Shown piece after piece: positions 14,245 through 22,278 of a stretch of 23,392 nucleotides of DNA (its first letter is position 1; each line of letters starts with the position of its first letter). The notes under the pieces are model-generated. The model ran no database searches, was not told the origin of the DNA, and was given only the letters and a program-made list of their open reading frames with translations. The stretch lies in IMG/VR virus record IMGVR_UViG_3300035698_000741, positions 1 through 23,392 of that record; one strand, written 5' to 3'. The stretch is from a virus. The position numbers and the translations under genes were made by a program.

Positions 14245-14934
14245 CTAAATAGACTCTTCATCTTTATCCCAGCGAACTCTTCTGAATTTCGGGAATCTCA
14301 TTTTGTTGGCAGTTGTCATTTCTCTGTACCCAACTTCTATTACTTGACCAATCATGTCATCGCGCTTGAGCCAAAACTCCATACGCAAATCGTCAGTAAG
14401 CCCACTACCAACTGATCCATAGTTAGTAAGGAAGCTTCCTAGCTTTCCTACGTTCTTATTTGTCCCTTCCTTGTAGCCAGTGATTCGTACATCGGCACTC
14501 AGTTCTGGGACTACCTTGAGCCACCGCGCACCCTTCCTGATGATGATCCCTTCATGTCCTTGCCTAAGCTTTTGCGCCATGAGTTTCGTGAGCCAACTTT
14601 CTTTCGGGTCTTCTTTTGTTCCCAAGAATAAACGCGGGTCGGGTGGGTCGAGGTTGTACACCATGTCTTGTGTAATGTGTCTTGGAGACTCAGAGCGCAC
14701 CAGAGACACAGACTCATTCCAATTAACACTAAATATTTCTGCATCATTAAATTCTAAATTCCCTAAGTTATGTAATGGCTTGCTATTGCGACTAACAACA
14801 TCACCACTAGCCAACCGTAATGCCCGAACCCCATCCAACTTGATGTATACAAGCCACTCTCCTTTAAGATCGCCACCATCGTAGTAGGTAGCTTTTGTGT
14901 ATTTGGTGCCATCAACTAATAATTTTACTGGCAT
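14245..14934 (-). CDS. Very small ATP-dependent DNA ligase
   Basis: 229 residues. The nucleotidyltransferase motifs are visible: motif I KLDGVR with the AMP-accepting Lys32, VSRNSKPL (motif Ia region), DAEIF (motif III), EGIIIRKG at 128-135 (motif IV), and WLKVVP with Lys140 (motif V region). A short OB-fold-like C-terminus of about 80 residues follows (GKLGSFLTNYG and GQVIEVGYREMT). It would seal nicks between Okazaki fragments. T7 ligase is 359 residues and Chlorella virus ligase 298, so this is unusually compact, with short loops between the motifs. Its ATG lies inside the last codons of the HNH gene, with AAGGAG seven bases upstream. Confidence 0.87.
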   Translation of the reverse strand: MPVKLLVDGTKYTKATYYDGGDLKGEWLVYIKLDGVRALRLASGDVVSRNSKPLHNLGNLEFNDAEIFSVNWNESVSLVRSESPRHITQDMVYNLDPPDPRLFLGTKEDPKESWLTKLMAQKLRQGHEGIIIRKGARWLKVVPELSADVRITGYKEGTNKNVGKLGSFLTNYGSVGSGLTDDLRMEFWLKRDDMIGQVIEVGYREMTTANKMRFPKFRRVRWDKDEESI

Positions 14935-15431
14935 AATTTTCTCCTTGCGTATGTAGCATATTGCTCTCGCCTATCTAATGCAGACTTGGCTGGCTCTATG
15001 CCCACCTTCTCTAAGAAACTTTTCTGTTTATCTGCTTTACGTTTTGAGAAAACAATTGCTTTCTTTTGTACAGCAGATTCTTGTTTGGACACTCCATAGC
15101 GTTCTGAGTAAGTTGTTATTGAGTGGCATGGCTTACATACCGCATCTAACTCATCTTCACGCACATACAAAAGCCGTTGAACGAATTCACCAAAGTTATC
15201 TCGGGTAAATGCGCCAACAGCTATTGAATGGTTTATTTCTATTTCTTTTAACGGGAATGGGTTTTTGCAATCACTACAGTCAATATGGAAGACTTGTCGT
15301 TTACCTTTCAGCTTTTTATAACGTAGCTTCTTTATTACCTCTAGCTTTGCAGGATGCTTTACCCATACTCTCCTTAACTCTGACCTAAGCCAGCCGTGGA
15401 AAGCTTCTTCTGTTTCACAATAACCGTACAC
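14925..15431 (-). CDS. HNH endonuclease with zinc-binding cysteines
   Basis: 168 residues. Cys52 and Cys55 (IDCSDC), then EIEINHSI with Asn67-His68, then Cys99-x-x-Cys102-His103 (VCKPCHSITTYSERYG) give the layout of an HNH (beta-beta-alpha metal) nuclease with a structural zinc, as in endonuclease VII-like and restriction-type HNH enzymes. The C-terminal 55 residues are basic and helical, probably for DNA contact. It sits between exonuclease and ligase, where T7-like phages need a junction-resolving or host-DNA-degrading nuclease; no T7 gp3-type endonuclease I is seen in the window. Start is GTG at 15431, overlapping nothing but within five bases of the exonuclease stop, with GAGGG before it. 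Confidence 0.78.
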   Translation of the reverse strand: MYGYCETEEAFHGWLRSELRRVWVKHPAKLEVIKKLRYKKLKGKRQVFHIDCSDCKNPFPLKEIEINHSIAVGAFTRDNFGEFVQRLLYVREDELDAVCKPCHSITTYSERYGVSKQESAVQKKAIVFSKRKADKQKSFLEKVGIEPAKSALDRREQYATYARRKLCQ

Positions 15432-15432
15432 A

Positions 15433-16380
15433 TCACGCCCTCAACTCTCGTATCGTATTTGTTTGTGGGTGGTATGCTCTACGAGTGGAAGTGTTACTCC
15501 ACATGACAGGGTAGTCCGCGTCATTGCCTTCGATGACTTCATCAACCATCCAAAGACAACCGGCTTGCTTCTCTAAGTGGCTTACCCACTCTTTTCCAAA
15601 CTGTTTTTCGTATTGCTCTTGGATGATAACTAAACCTTCTTCATAGGAAGTGGTTTTATCCAGCAGTTCAAATGCTGCTATAGCACCGATACCAAGACGC
15701 TTCTTATATTCTTGGCCTACTTTCTTTCCAGATTTATATTTCTGAGTAACGTGTTTACCACAACCCATAATTCCATCTGTGCTATCACCTGTTAAGCATT
15801 GCCATAAGAAGAACTTCTTACCATTGCCTTTTACTTCTTTCTTTTCTTTGCCTTTGGTATCTACTTTAATTTCTAAACGTAATTCACCAAACCCATCGAC
15901 ATAAATAAGCTTCTCCCCAGTGTGTACGGTCTCCCATCGGTAATGGTGGCCTGACACTTGTAATAGGTCTTTATCTATTGTGATGATGATGGTTGAGTTA
16001 GGCTCGGCAACAACTTGCTCGTATGCCATAAGGTCATCGGCTTCCAGACCTATTTGAATCTCTGCATCCCACCAATCAGTTACATGGCCTTTTGCATCTT
16101 TCAAAAATTCTGGTCGCCAAACACCCTTACGGTTTTCTTTGTATTCAGGCATTAGTGCATGTCTGAAGTTTGTATCGTGCGAAAGAAATACTCTTAACTC
16201 TCTTAGGTCGAGTCGGTTAATTATTGTCTTTAGCTTTGCGTCTATGGACTTAGTAATGGATCGGAACAAGGCTGTATTAATTTCATCCTCGTCCTTCCCA
16301 TACTCTGCCGCTGCACAAACACTAAAGACAAGCAAATCACCGTCAACTAATCCTACAGTTGGTTTACTTGTCTTTGACAT
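15433..16380 (-). CDS. 5'-3' exonuclease (T7 gp6/FEN-like)
   Basis: 315 residues. Acidic metal-binding residues of the PIN/FEN nuclease family stand in order: VDGD (Asp13, Asp15), LEADD at 111-115, TIDKD (Asp135, Asp137), and LTGDSTDGIMG (Asp198, Asp201). This last motif also starts the helix-hairpin-helix DNA-binding region, continued by LGIGAIAAFELL. In T7-like phages this enzyme removes RNA primers, degrades host DNA for nucleotides and makes ends for recombination. A lysine-rich insert (about residues 174-188) lies just before the GDSTDG motif. ATG with GAGG seven bases upstream. The neighbours are single-strand binding protein upstream and HNH nuclease downstream. Confidence 0.9.
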   Translation of the reverse strand: MSKTSKPTVGLVDGDLLVFSVCAAAEYGKDEDEINTALFRSITKSIDAKLKTIINRLDLRELRVFLSHDTNFRHALMPEYKENRKGVWRPEFLKDAKGHVTDWWDAEIQIGLEADDLMAYEQVVAEPNSTIIITIDKDLLQVSGHHYRWETVHTGEKLIYVDGFGELRLEIKVDTKGKEKKEVKGNGKKFFLWQCLTGDSTDGIMGCGKHVTQKYKSGKKVGQEYKKRLGIGAIAAFELLDKTTSYEEGLVIIQEQYEKQFGKEWVSHLEKQAGCLWMVDEVIEGNDADYPVMWSNTSTRRAYHPQTNTIRELRA

Positions 16381-16388
16381 AGATACCT

Positions 16389-17054
16389 CTACAGTAAGTC
16401 GTCTTCTTCTTCTTCAGCTTCTTCTTCAGCTTCAGCTTTTGGCTCGTCGTCCGCAATCAGGTCGTCAACTTCATCGGCTTCAAAATCGAAGTCGTCGTCG
16501 TCGTCAATCGAACCACCACCGCCACCTTCATAAGCAATAAGGTCTGATATAACAATCATACCTAGATTGATGGAAGTACCTTTACCGTGTTCTGGGTGAT
16601 TAAACTCAGTGATATTTAAACCAACAGTGGCTTGGCTACCATTACCAACTTTAACTTCTGATAAGTCTTCACGAATCTTCGATACGACTCTGGGCGCAGA
16701 TAAATCTTTAACTTCTTTGGTTACTTTATCTAAGTAGCCAGCATTAGCAGAAGCTCGAATAACAACATAGTTATCACCATCGTCAGTAAACGGTGGAGCA
16801 ACTTTGAAGTTTGTTTCAAACTCTTCGGCATCGTATTGAGTTATTGATAGCTTGGCGTGAAACTTCTTAATAGCCTTAGCAATCTTACGAGATACCAGAA
16901 TTTGTATGGGGTACTCACGCTCTGTGGCATCAACACCTTTCTTCTTGTATTTCGGTACGCCACCTTTTGCGTGTTGCAAGTAATATACAAATACATCTTT
17001 AAGTACCAGTACAGGTTTCTCATCGGTGAAGTTCTTGCCTTTCTTAATATCCAT
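16389..17054 (-). CDS. Single-stranded DNA-binding protein, T7 gp2.5-like
   Basis: 221 residues, close to T7 gp2.5 (232). The body (residues 1-180) is strand-rich and basic, as for an OB-fold binding protein; the last 40 residues are almost wholly Asp and Glu after a GGGGGS linker, ending EEEEDDLL. In T7 the acidic tail with its terminal aromatic residue contacts polymerase and helicase and mimics DNA. Here the tail ends in two leucines instead. The tail is encoded by GAAGAAGAA and GACGACGAC runs (16400-16506). The gene lies next to DNA polymerase, as expected. ATG with AGAGGA upstream. The family call rests on size, tail and context. Confidence 0.82.
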   Translation of the reverse strand: MDIKKGKNFTDEKPVLVLKDVFVYYLQHAKGGVPKYKKKGVDATEREYPIQILVSRKIAKAIKKFHAKLSITQYDAEEFETNFKVAPPFTDDGDNYVVIRASANAGYLDKVTKEVKDLSAPRVVSKIREDLSEVKVGNGSQATVGLNITEFNHPEHGKGTSINLGMIVISDLIAYEGGGGGSIDDDDDFDFEADEVDDLIADDEPKAEAEEEAEEEEDDLL

Positions 17055-17076
17055 GTAGATTTTCCTCTTTATTTAA

Positions 17077-18993
17077 TTAGTGGATTAGCGAATAGTTCTT
17101 ACCGAACTGTACGTCTGAATCCATTTCTCTATTCATGCCCAACTCATCGTTAAGGCGTTCCATAGCTTGCTTCATTATTTTCGTCCAACCCTTCTTAGAC
17201 TTTTCTGAATCCTTTACCATCAATATCATTTCATCGTGGAACTGACCTAACAGGTTTGGTGATCTACCAAATCTCTCCTCACAAATATCGAAGACTTTCC
17301 AAAGCCACATATCGAAGATGTAGGCACCAGTGCCTTGACACAATGTACTGAATCTATCTTTCTGAGCGCGCAGTGAATACCAGAACCCATTGACGGGATT
17401 CTCTTGCCACAGTTGACCGTCAATAGTTTTAACAACAGTGTTCTTAGCAATCTCTAAGATTGACCAGTTAAGTTCCCAGTAAGTGTCGCGTAAGGTAAAG
17501 CCCATTTCTTTAGCTACTCCAGCGGCTCTTGCTACTGTTTCTCCACCAGCTCCGTATTGGCAGCTGTAGTTGGTACTTTTACCAAAGTGTCGAATGTTTC
17601 CGTAGTCTTCTATACCGGCTTTGTGGTCTAGCACTTGCTTGCTTGTTAGCAGCTTTGCCATTTCACAAATCAGTAGGTGTGGATCGAAGTCGGATGCCAT
17701 TTGAGTTTTGACATATTCTGGATCGTAAGGCATTTGAAAATGGTGTTTGCATCTGTCCTCTAGTGAAGATAAATCTGCACCAAGTAATGTATAACCATCA
17801 TCAGCCAGTAATAGCGCACGAATCTCTTTACCCCACAAAACGCGAGTCGAAGGAAGGTTTACCAGCTCCACGTGTTTGAGTCGTAGTGTATTCGTTAGCC
17901 CTGAGTAACGTGCTATTAGGTATCCATCAACTTCATCGCGCAGTAAGCCTTTAACAAGACCTAAGCGGTGCTTTACAATACCTAGACCACGCAGACTTTC
18001 TAGTCCTGGCGTTTTAGGTATTAGTCGCATAATTGATGGACACAACTCACCTTCGTCTATGTTGACTTGGGGTATTGCTTTGCTGTCACCAGTTTCTTTA
18101 TCTCTTTTATATTTGAATGTTTCTGGCTTCCAACCTAGCGAGTAAAGCCAGTCCTTAATTTGCACATGGCTGTTGGGGTTTGGTTCTTTATCACCTTTGA
18201 TGAATATGAGTTCTTCGGTATGCCCTTTTCCAAAGCCACACTTGTTCCTCATTGCAATCCACTTCGTACCTTGTGCCGATAAACTGCCATCTTTTTTATA
18301 AGGCTTCTTAGGAAAGCTCATAGAGCCGTATACAGGCACTCTAGGCATAACCAATCTAAGTGCATCGGTCTTCAGTTCAAATTCAACCTGAAGCGTGTCC
18401 TTAAGCTCAGTGGCACCGTCAACGTCCAGCTTCCACTTGCAGTCCTGTTGAACCTTTTGTTGCTTGGATTTGAACATCAGGTACTTAACGAACCTTTCAA
18501 CTTTCTCATCAGTCCGGTAGATGGCTTTGAGCTGGTTGTACTGCTTCTGCCACAACTTGCGCTGGATTCTGCAATCCTGCATTACCCTAAAGTTGTACTC
18601 TTCCTGAGTTTGATTATTCCAGTCTTCAATAACTGGCTTGGGGATTCCAAACTCTTCACCATAATCAGCTAAGCCATAACGCTTACGTCGAGGCTCTAGG
18701 TAGTGGGAAATCATCAGGGTGTCTATAATAGTAATGTTGCTGGTGTCGTAACCTAGAATGTCTAAGGCCACTGCATCGTAGGTGATGCCGCTGTGCATAA
18801 GTAGTACGGGGCTTGAATCTAAGAAGTCTTGAATTTCGTCTTCCTGACTACCTTCAAATAATTCTTCTTTACCTTCTGAATCAATCAACCCTAAGTTGTG
18901 AAGTTTTGGATTTGTTTGTGTAAGCAGGTCATCAATTAAACCTGTTGTTTCTATATCAGCTGCGAATATTTCCCTGCTATGGTATATGCCCAC
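17077..18993 (-). CDS. Family A DNA polymerase with 3'-5' exonuclease (T7-like)
   Basis: 638 residues. Exonuclease motifs: DIETTGL (Asp13, Glu15), HSGITYD with Asp73, and YNFRVMQD with Asp141, so proofreading is predicted active. Polymerase motif A GADLSSLED has Asp407. Motif B runs R468-K472-Y476-Y480 with the same spacing as T7 R518-K522-Y526-Y530. Motif C is FHDE at 585-588. It is shorter than T7 polymerase (704 residues). It copies the genome with the primase-helicase and binding protein encoded beside it. Start is GTG at 18993, with GAGG about nine bases upstream, overlapping the end of the preceding gene by 17 bases. Confidence 0.95.
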   Translation of the reverse strand: MGIYHSREIFAADIETTGLIDDLLTQTNPKLHNLGLIDSEGKEELFEGSQEDEIQDFLDSSPVLLMHSGITYDAVALDILGYDTSNITIIDTLMISHYLEPRRKRYGLADYGEEFGIPKPVIEDWNNQTQEEYNFRVMQDCRIQRKLWQKQYNQLKAIYRTDEKVERFVKYLMFKSKQQKVQQDCKWKLDVDGATELKDTLQVEFELKTDALRLVMPRVPVYGSMSFPKKPYKKDGSLSAQGTKWIAMRNKCGFGKGHTEELIFIKGDKEPNPNSHVQIKDWLYSLGWKPETFKYKRDKETGDSKAIPQVNIDEGELCPSIMRLIPKTPGLESLRGLGIVKHRLGLVKGLLRDEVDGYLIARYSGLTNTLRLKHVELVNLPSTRVLWGKEIRALLLADDGYTLLGADLSSLEDRCKHHFQMPYDPEYVKTQMASDFDPHLLICEMAKLLTSKQVLDHKAGIEDYGNIRHFGKSTNYSCQYGAGGETVARAAGVAKEMGFTLRDTYWELNWSILEIAKNTVVKTIDGQLWQENPVNGFWYSLRAQKDRFSTLCQGTGAYIFDMWLWKVFDICEERFGRSPNLLGQFHDEMILMVKDSEKSKKGWTKIMKQAMERLNDELGMNREMDSDVQFGKNYSLIH

Positions 18994-19237
18994 CTAGTAT
19001 TACCTCTCTGTCGTAAATCGTTTTAGTAGCCCCCTGAAAGTAAAGGTTTGGCTCATTTAAGTGAGTACCATCTACCCTCTTGCCTTCTTCCAACAAATCA
19101 ATTATTAATAGTGTTTTGCTGACAGGAACCCCAGCCTCTTTACAGAGGTGAAGCAAGTCATCTATGGAATTGAGGTCATAGAACTTGGTCGGGTCTTTAT
19201 CGTTTTTATTTCTGACTCTTATTACATCAATTTCCAT
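18977..19237 (-). CDS. Small unrecognised protein between primase-helicase and polymerase
   Basis: 86 residues, not recognised. ATG with a strong AAGGAG seven bases upstream, and a 17-base overlap with the polymerase start, suggest a real, coupled gene. The first half is charged with a helical SIDDLLHLCKEAGVPVSKTLLIIDLLEEGKRV segment; the C-terminus holds short strands (NLYFQGA, YDREVILGGHIP). A single cysteine and no metal motif are present. A replication accessory role is suggested only by its place between the two core replication enzymes. Confidence 0.6.
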   Translation of the reverse strand: MEIDVIRVRNKNDKDPTKFYDLNSIDDLLHLCKEAGVPVSKTLLIIDLLEEGKRVDGTHLNEPNLYFQGATKTIYDREVILGGHIP

Positions 19238-19247
19238 AGATTTCTCC

Positions 19248-20954
19248 TTAAGCTACTTTACGATCTTTGAACTGGTCGCCATCCCAATTACTTTGAATAA
19301 GTTTTCCGGTAGTTTCGTTATAGTAAGTTTTCACTATTCCTGTTTTACCAAACTTCCTGTTCTTAAGTACTGAGATATAACTACAGCTTGGATCAACTGC
19401 TAGTTTGTTTCTACAAAATCCCATCATCATGTGCGAGTAGCGTTGCAGTGCCCTTGATCCAGTAAACTGAGACTCAAGTACCTTGCCGCCATTTTCGTGT
19501 GACTTCTGGTTTCTTTCGGGTGCGTTCAAGTGACTGTAGAATATAATTTCAATATCAAACTTCATTGCTAGGTCAACAGCTTCTCTCGAAACCTTACCTA
19601 TAAAGTCATTACGCTCTGAGGAAGACATACCCTCTGATAAGGTCGTCATGTTATCCAACAAAACGTAATCAATACTGTTGCCACATGAGCGAATCATCGA
19701 CTTCATGCCTTCCCAGTTTTCTTCAGGCGAACCTGACTCTTCTGGGTTCCAAAGCGTGATGTACTTATTCAACTTCTCGGCTGTAGCTCGGAGTTGGTCA
19801 GTGTCGTAAGAAGTTCCAGGAACATGGTAGGGAATAGAATCAACTTTTCCGCAGATGTTCAACAATACTTCTCTTGGACTGGCTTCCATAAATATACCAA
19901 GACCACACCAACCATGTTCTAACGCATTGTGCGCCATCAACTCATAGCCAGTTAAAGTTTTACCTGTGCCTGTACCACCACCAATAGAAATCAACTCTTG
20001 TTTACGTTGACCATAAGTTAGGTCGGTAAGCTCTTCCCAAGGGTAAGACACACCATACTCAACAGGCTTCATTGCATCTTCAATAACATCATCAAAGGAC
20101 AAAGTACCCATTGGTGTTGGCTTAGTTGCATTAAATACAACGGCACTGTGTACAGCTTTTACTCGCCCTTCTTCCAAGCATTTGTTTACGTCCTTTTCAG
20201 GCAGCTTCACAGTCATTGATTGTGGTAGTATTTTACGAGTCTCTACTATTGCCTTCGCGCCAGCTTTATCCTGATCGTACACAAGCACAATCTCTTGCCA
20301 CCGCTTAGAAATTTCATCAGCTAATGGGCCTAGTGAGTCATGCACACTATCAGCACCAGAAGGCAGTGAGATTACAGCGTACTCAGTACTTTCATACTTA
20401 GTACCTTTGTTCTTATCAGTGAGGATTTGCCAAAGTGCAATGGCATCTTCTTCACCTTCGGTAATGTATAGAGTTTTACCACCAATCTTTTTTGCGTTAA
20501 GCCAATTGAAAGGGTCAACTCCCCACATATCACCAACAGCCCACATCTTGAAATCTTTTGTCTTAGTAATAAGCTTCAACTTATAACTAGATAATTTCTT
20601 GGCATTGTTTTTGGTGAATGGGTAGCACATTGCGTTCGGTGTTTTTCCATCAAACTCAGACAGAGCTACACGAACATTGAATTCTTTGTAGGATGATGGT
20701 CGGATTGACCGGTGTTCAAAATCTGGGAAGGGGCAATTTCGTAAAGTGTTTAGTTCTTCTTTTACCTCTTCTGGTGTTTTCTTCTTGATCTTTTTAGGAT
20801 CAGGCGGGTTATCTCCATACGGGTCTGCTACTTTAGTTTGACAAGGAAAGCACCACCCTGAATATTTATCAGTATCAGGGTCGTACCATACTTGCAATCC
20901 ATTAGAAGAACCGCAGGAGTGTGGTAATTTCTCCACACATCTTGCAGTTTTCAT
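19248..20954 (-). CDS. Primase-helicase (T7 gp4-like)
   Basis: 568 residues, the size of T7 gp4A (566). The N-terminal zinc domain has Cys14, Cys35 and Cys38 with either His12 or Cys6 as the fourth ligand, in place of T7's CxxC first pair. The TOPRIM primase centre shows TEGEED (Glu166) and VYDQDKAG (Asp227, Asp229), then PEKDVNKCL as in T7 'KDxNxCL'. The helicase has Walker A GGGTGTGKT at 325-333, Walker B YVLLDN, the FYSHLNAP histidine motif, and GSRALQRYS-MMGFCRNK with the arginine finger region. It unwinds DNA as a hexamer and makes primers. ATG with AAGGAG upstream; first large gene of the replication operon. Confidence 0.94.
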   Translation of the reverse strand: MKTARCVEKLPHSCGSSNGLQVWYDPDTDKYSGWCFPCQTKVADPYGDNPPDPKKIKKKTPEEVKEELNTLRNCPFPDFEHRSIRPSSYKEFNVRVALSEFDGKTPNAMCYPFTKNNAKKLSSYKLKLITKTKDFKMWAVGDMWGVDPFNWLNAKKIGGKTLYITEGEEDAIALWQILTDKNKGTKYESTEYAVISLPSGADSVHDSLGPLADEISKRWQEIVLVYDQDKAGAKAIVETRKILPQSMTVKLPEKDVNKCLEEGRVKAVHSAVVFNATKPTPMGTLSFDDVIEDAMKPVEYGVSYPWEELTDLTYGQRKQELISIGGGTGTGKTLTGYELMAHNALEHGWCGLGIFMEASPREVLLNICGKVDSIPYHVPGTSYDTDQLRATAEKLNKYITLWNPEESGSPEENWEGMKSMIRSCGNSIDYVLLDNMTTLSEGMSSSERNDFIGKVSREAVDLAMKFDIEIIFYSHLNAPERNQKSHENGGKVLESQFTGSRALQRYSHMMMGFCRNKLAVDPSCSYISVLKNRKFGKTGIVKTYYNETTGKLIQSNWDGDQFKDRKVA

Positions 20955-20964
20955 AGTTCACTCC

Positions 20965-21363
20965 TTATAGGAACAAATCTTCGTCATCGTCATCAATTTC
21001 AATTTCTGCTTTCTTAGCAGGTACTTTTTCTTTAGGTGCAGGGTCTTCAAATACTTCATCAGTATCATCAACTGCAACTTCAGTAGCTTCTTCAACTTCA
21101 ACTTCAGTTGGCTCTTCTACAGTTGCTTCGATAAGTACGTCATCAAAGGTCAGCAAGAATTCAATAACAGCTTGTGCTACATTTTCTTTCTGTTTACGGC
21201 TCCGGCCAGTTAAGCCTTCTTTGTTAAGAAAGCTCTGGACACGAATGCCAATTACTTCTTTGTTTTCCAGCATAGCTTCGTGTGCTTCAGCCAGTGCTAG
21301 GTCGGTGAACTCTTCCATATCCGAGGTGGTATATACGGTTTTAGTTTCGCTTGATAATGCCAT
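20965..21363 (-). CDS. Unrecognised protein with long acidic C-terminal tail
   Basis: 132 residues. The first 78 form a helical domain (MEEFTDLALAEAHEAMLENKEVIG, then KQKENVAQAVIEFLLTFDD). The remainder is low-complexity Glu, Asp, Val and Thr with a short Lys-rich break (KEKVPAKK), ending IEIDDDDEDLFL. This tail closely resembles that of the binding protein at 16389-17054 (EEEEDDLL) and the T7 gp2.5 tail, acidic with a hydrophobic end. It may therefore bind the same site on helicase or polymerase. It precedes the primase-helicase by ten bases. The ATG at 21363 has GGAG about ten bases upstream and overlaps the preceding gene by 67 bases. Confidence 0.68.
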   Translation of the reverse strand: MALSSETKTVYTTSDMEEFTDLALAEAHEAMLENKEVIGIRVQSFLNKEGLTGRSRKQKENVAQAVIEFLLTFDDVLIEATVEEPTEVEVEEATEVAVDDTDEVFEDPAPKEKVPAKKAEIEIDDDDEDLFL

Positions 21364-22043
21364 TGTTCTGTTTCTCCAGTTTGAGTTGTTGCGCGGGCCA
21401 ACTTTAATATCTCGTTGATGACTTCTTGCAGTTGTATTTCGTTGTACTGTTTAGCTCCAGTTAATCGGGCGTGTCTTATGACGGTTGCTAATTGCCCATT
21501 AACCGCAGTTCTTTGTATTCCCTTTGCGTAAATTAAGTCGGTGTACCCTATTAGTTCGTTCAAGTATTTGTTTCGTTTAATAGCGGTAAACTGTGCTTTA
21601 CCTACAGCCACAAGACAGCCTTGGATAATCCAATCTGCGTCAAATAAAAGCATGTTTTGTTTAGACCTACGGATATACAGCAATAGCTCTTTGACTATTC
21701 TCTGCTCTATGGTCGTTGCATGTTTCTGATTTAGGTTGAAAGAGCCGGACTCTGTTTCGCCAGCTTTCACTTTGACTGTCTTGATATACACTCGATCAAG
21801 TTCTTGTGCAGATGCCCGAATTAAATCAGGCTCTATGAACTTCATTAAGTGAAAGGGAGTGTGTGTTGATTTTATTAATTTTGAGGTTTGGTTTACTGAG
21901 ATAATTTCCCAGTCTTTTTCGACCACTAGCCCTGTGGGATTTCCCCAATAGATTATCTTATCTTCAGTTGCAATAAGAAAAGCATCGAGTTCAGCAAACC
22001 ATTTTTTAACTATCGAAAAGGCTAGTTCGCTGCCTTCATCCAT
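21297..22043 (-). CDS. Unrecognised early protein, 248 residues
   Basis: Not recognised. Residues 1-70 read as a mixed alpha-beta domain (WFAELDAFLIATEDKIIYWG, VVEKDWEIISVN). A helical region from about 105 to 220 includes EQRIVKELLLYIRRSKQNMLLFDADWIIQGCLVAVGKAQFTAIKRNKYLN. It has no clear catalytic motif, membrane segment or metal site. The C-terminus ends in a proline- and basic-rich YIPPRIWKSSPT. Its ATG has GGAG five bases upstream and lies ten bases after the membrane-protein stop. Its end overlaps the acidic-tail gene by 67 bases. Place at the head of the replication operon suggests an early function. Confidence 0.6.
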   Translation of the reverse strand: MDEGSELAFSIVKKWFAELDAFLIATEDKIIYWGNPTGLVVEKDWEIISVNQTSKLIKSTHTPFHLMKFIEPDLIRASAQELDRVYIKTVKVKAGETESGSFNLNQKHATTIEQRIVKELLLYIRRSKQNMLLFDADWIIQGCLVAVGKAQFTAIKRNKYLNELIGYTDLIYAKGIQRTAVNGQLATVIRHARLTGAKQYNEIQLQEVINEILKLARATTQTGETEQWHYQAKLKPYIPPRIWKSSPT

Positions 22044-22053
22044 CCATTCTCCG

Positions 22054-22278
22054 TTAGGTTATTTTTCCATACAACCAAAATGCTGCTACCCCTAACACAA
22101 GCAGGAAGCCCAAGCAGTTAATGGCGCTTTTTATATATGTTGTAGCAAATGACTTTACTTTCTTTATTGTGGATAAACTTCTATACGCTTCGGCATCTTC
22201 TTTAGGTGTTGGTGATACCATTTCCCAAATTAGCCCACCTACAAAAGAAAACACCAATATTGTTATAAAAACTGCCAT
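22054..22278 (-). CDS. Small membrane protein with two transmembrane helices
   Basis: 74 residues from ATG at 22278, chosen over a TTG one codon upstream because the ATG shares its A with the preceding TGA stop (TGATG), typical of coupling. Two hydrophobic helices are clear: AVFITILVFSFVGGLIW near the start and INCLGFLLVLGVAAFWLYG near the end, joined by a polar, basic loop of about 30 residues. Both termini are predicted on the same side. It could be a holin-like, superinfection-exclusion or host-membrane-targeting protein. It is distant from the endolysin gene, so a holin role is uncertain. Confidence 0.6.
   Translation of the reverse strand: MAVFITILVFSFVGGLIWEMVSPTPKEDAEAYRSLSTIKKVKSFATTYIKSAINCLGFLLVLGVAAFWLYGKIT

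Noticed and set aside
14480-14884. 134-residue plus-strand frame opposite the ligase
   Set aside because: Entirely antisense to a gene with clear ligase motifs; no domain or operon context.
16139-16540. Plus-strand open frame of 133 residues with a leucine-rich stretch
   Set aside because: The leucine run is the antisense reading of the GAA-rich acidic tail of the single-strand binding protein; the frame spans two real minus-strand genes.
18977-19237. NLYFQG in the small protein before DNA polymerase resembles a TEV protease site
   Set aside because: The required Glu at the first position is Pro here, and a six-residue match in a phage protein is most likely chance, not a vector remnant.
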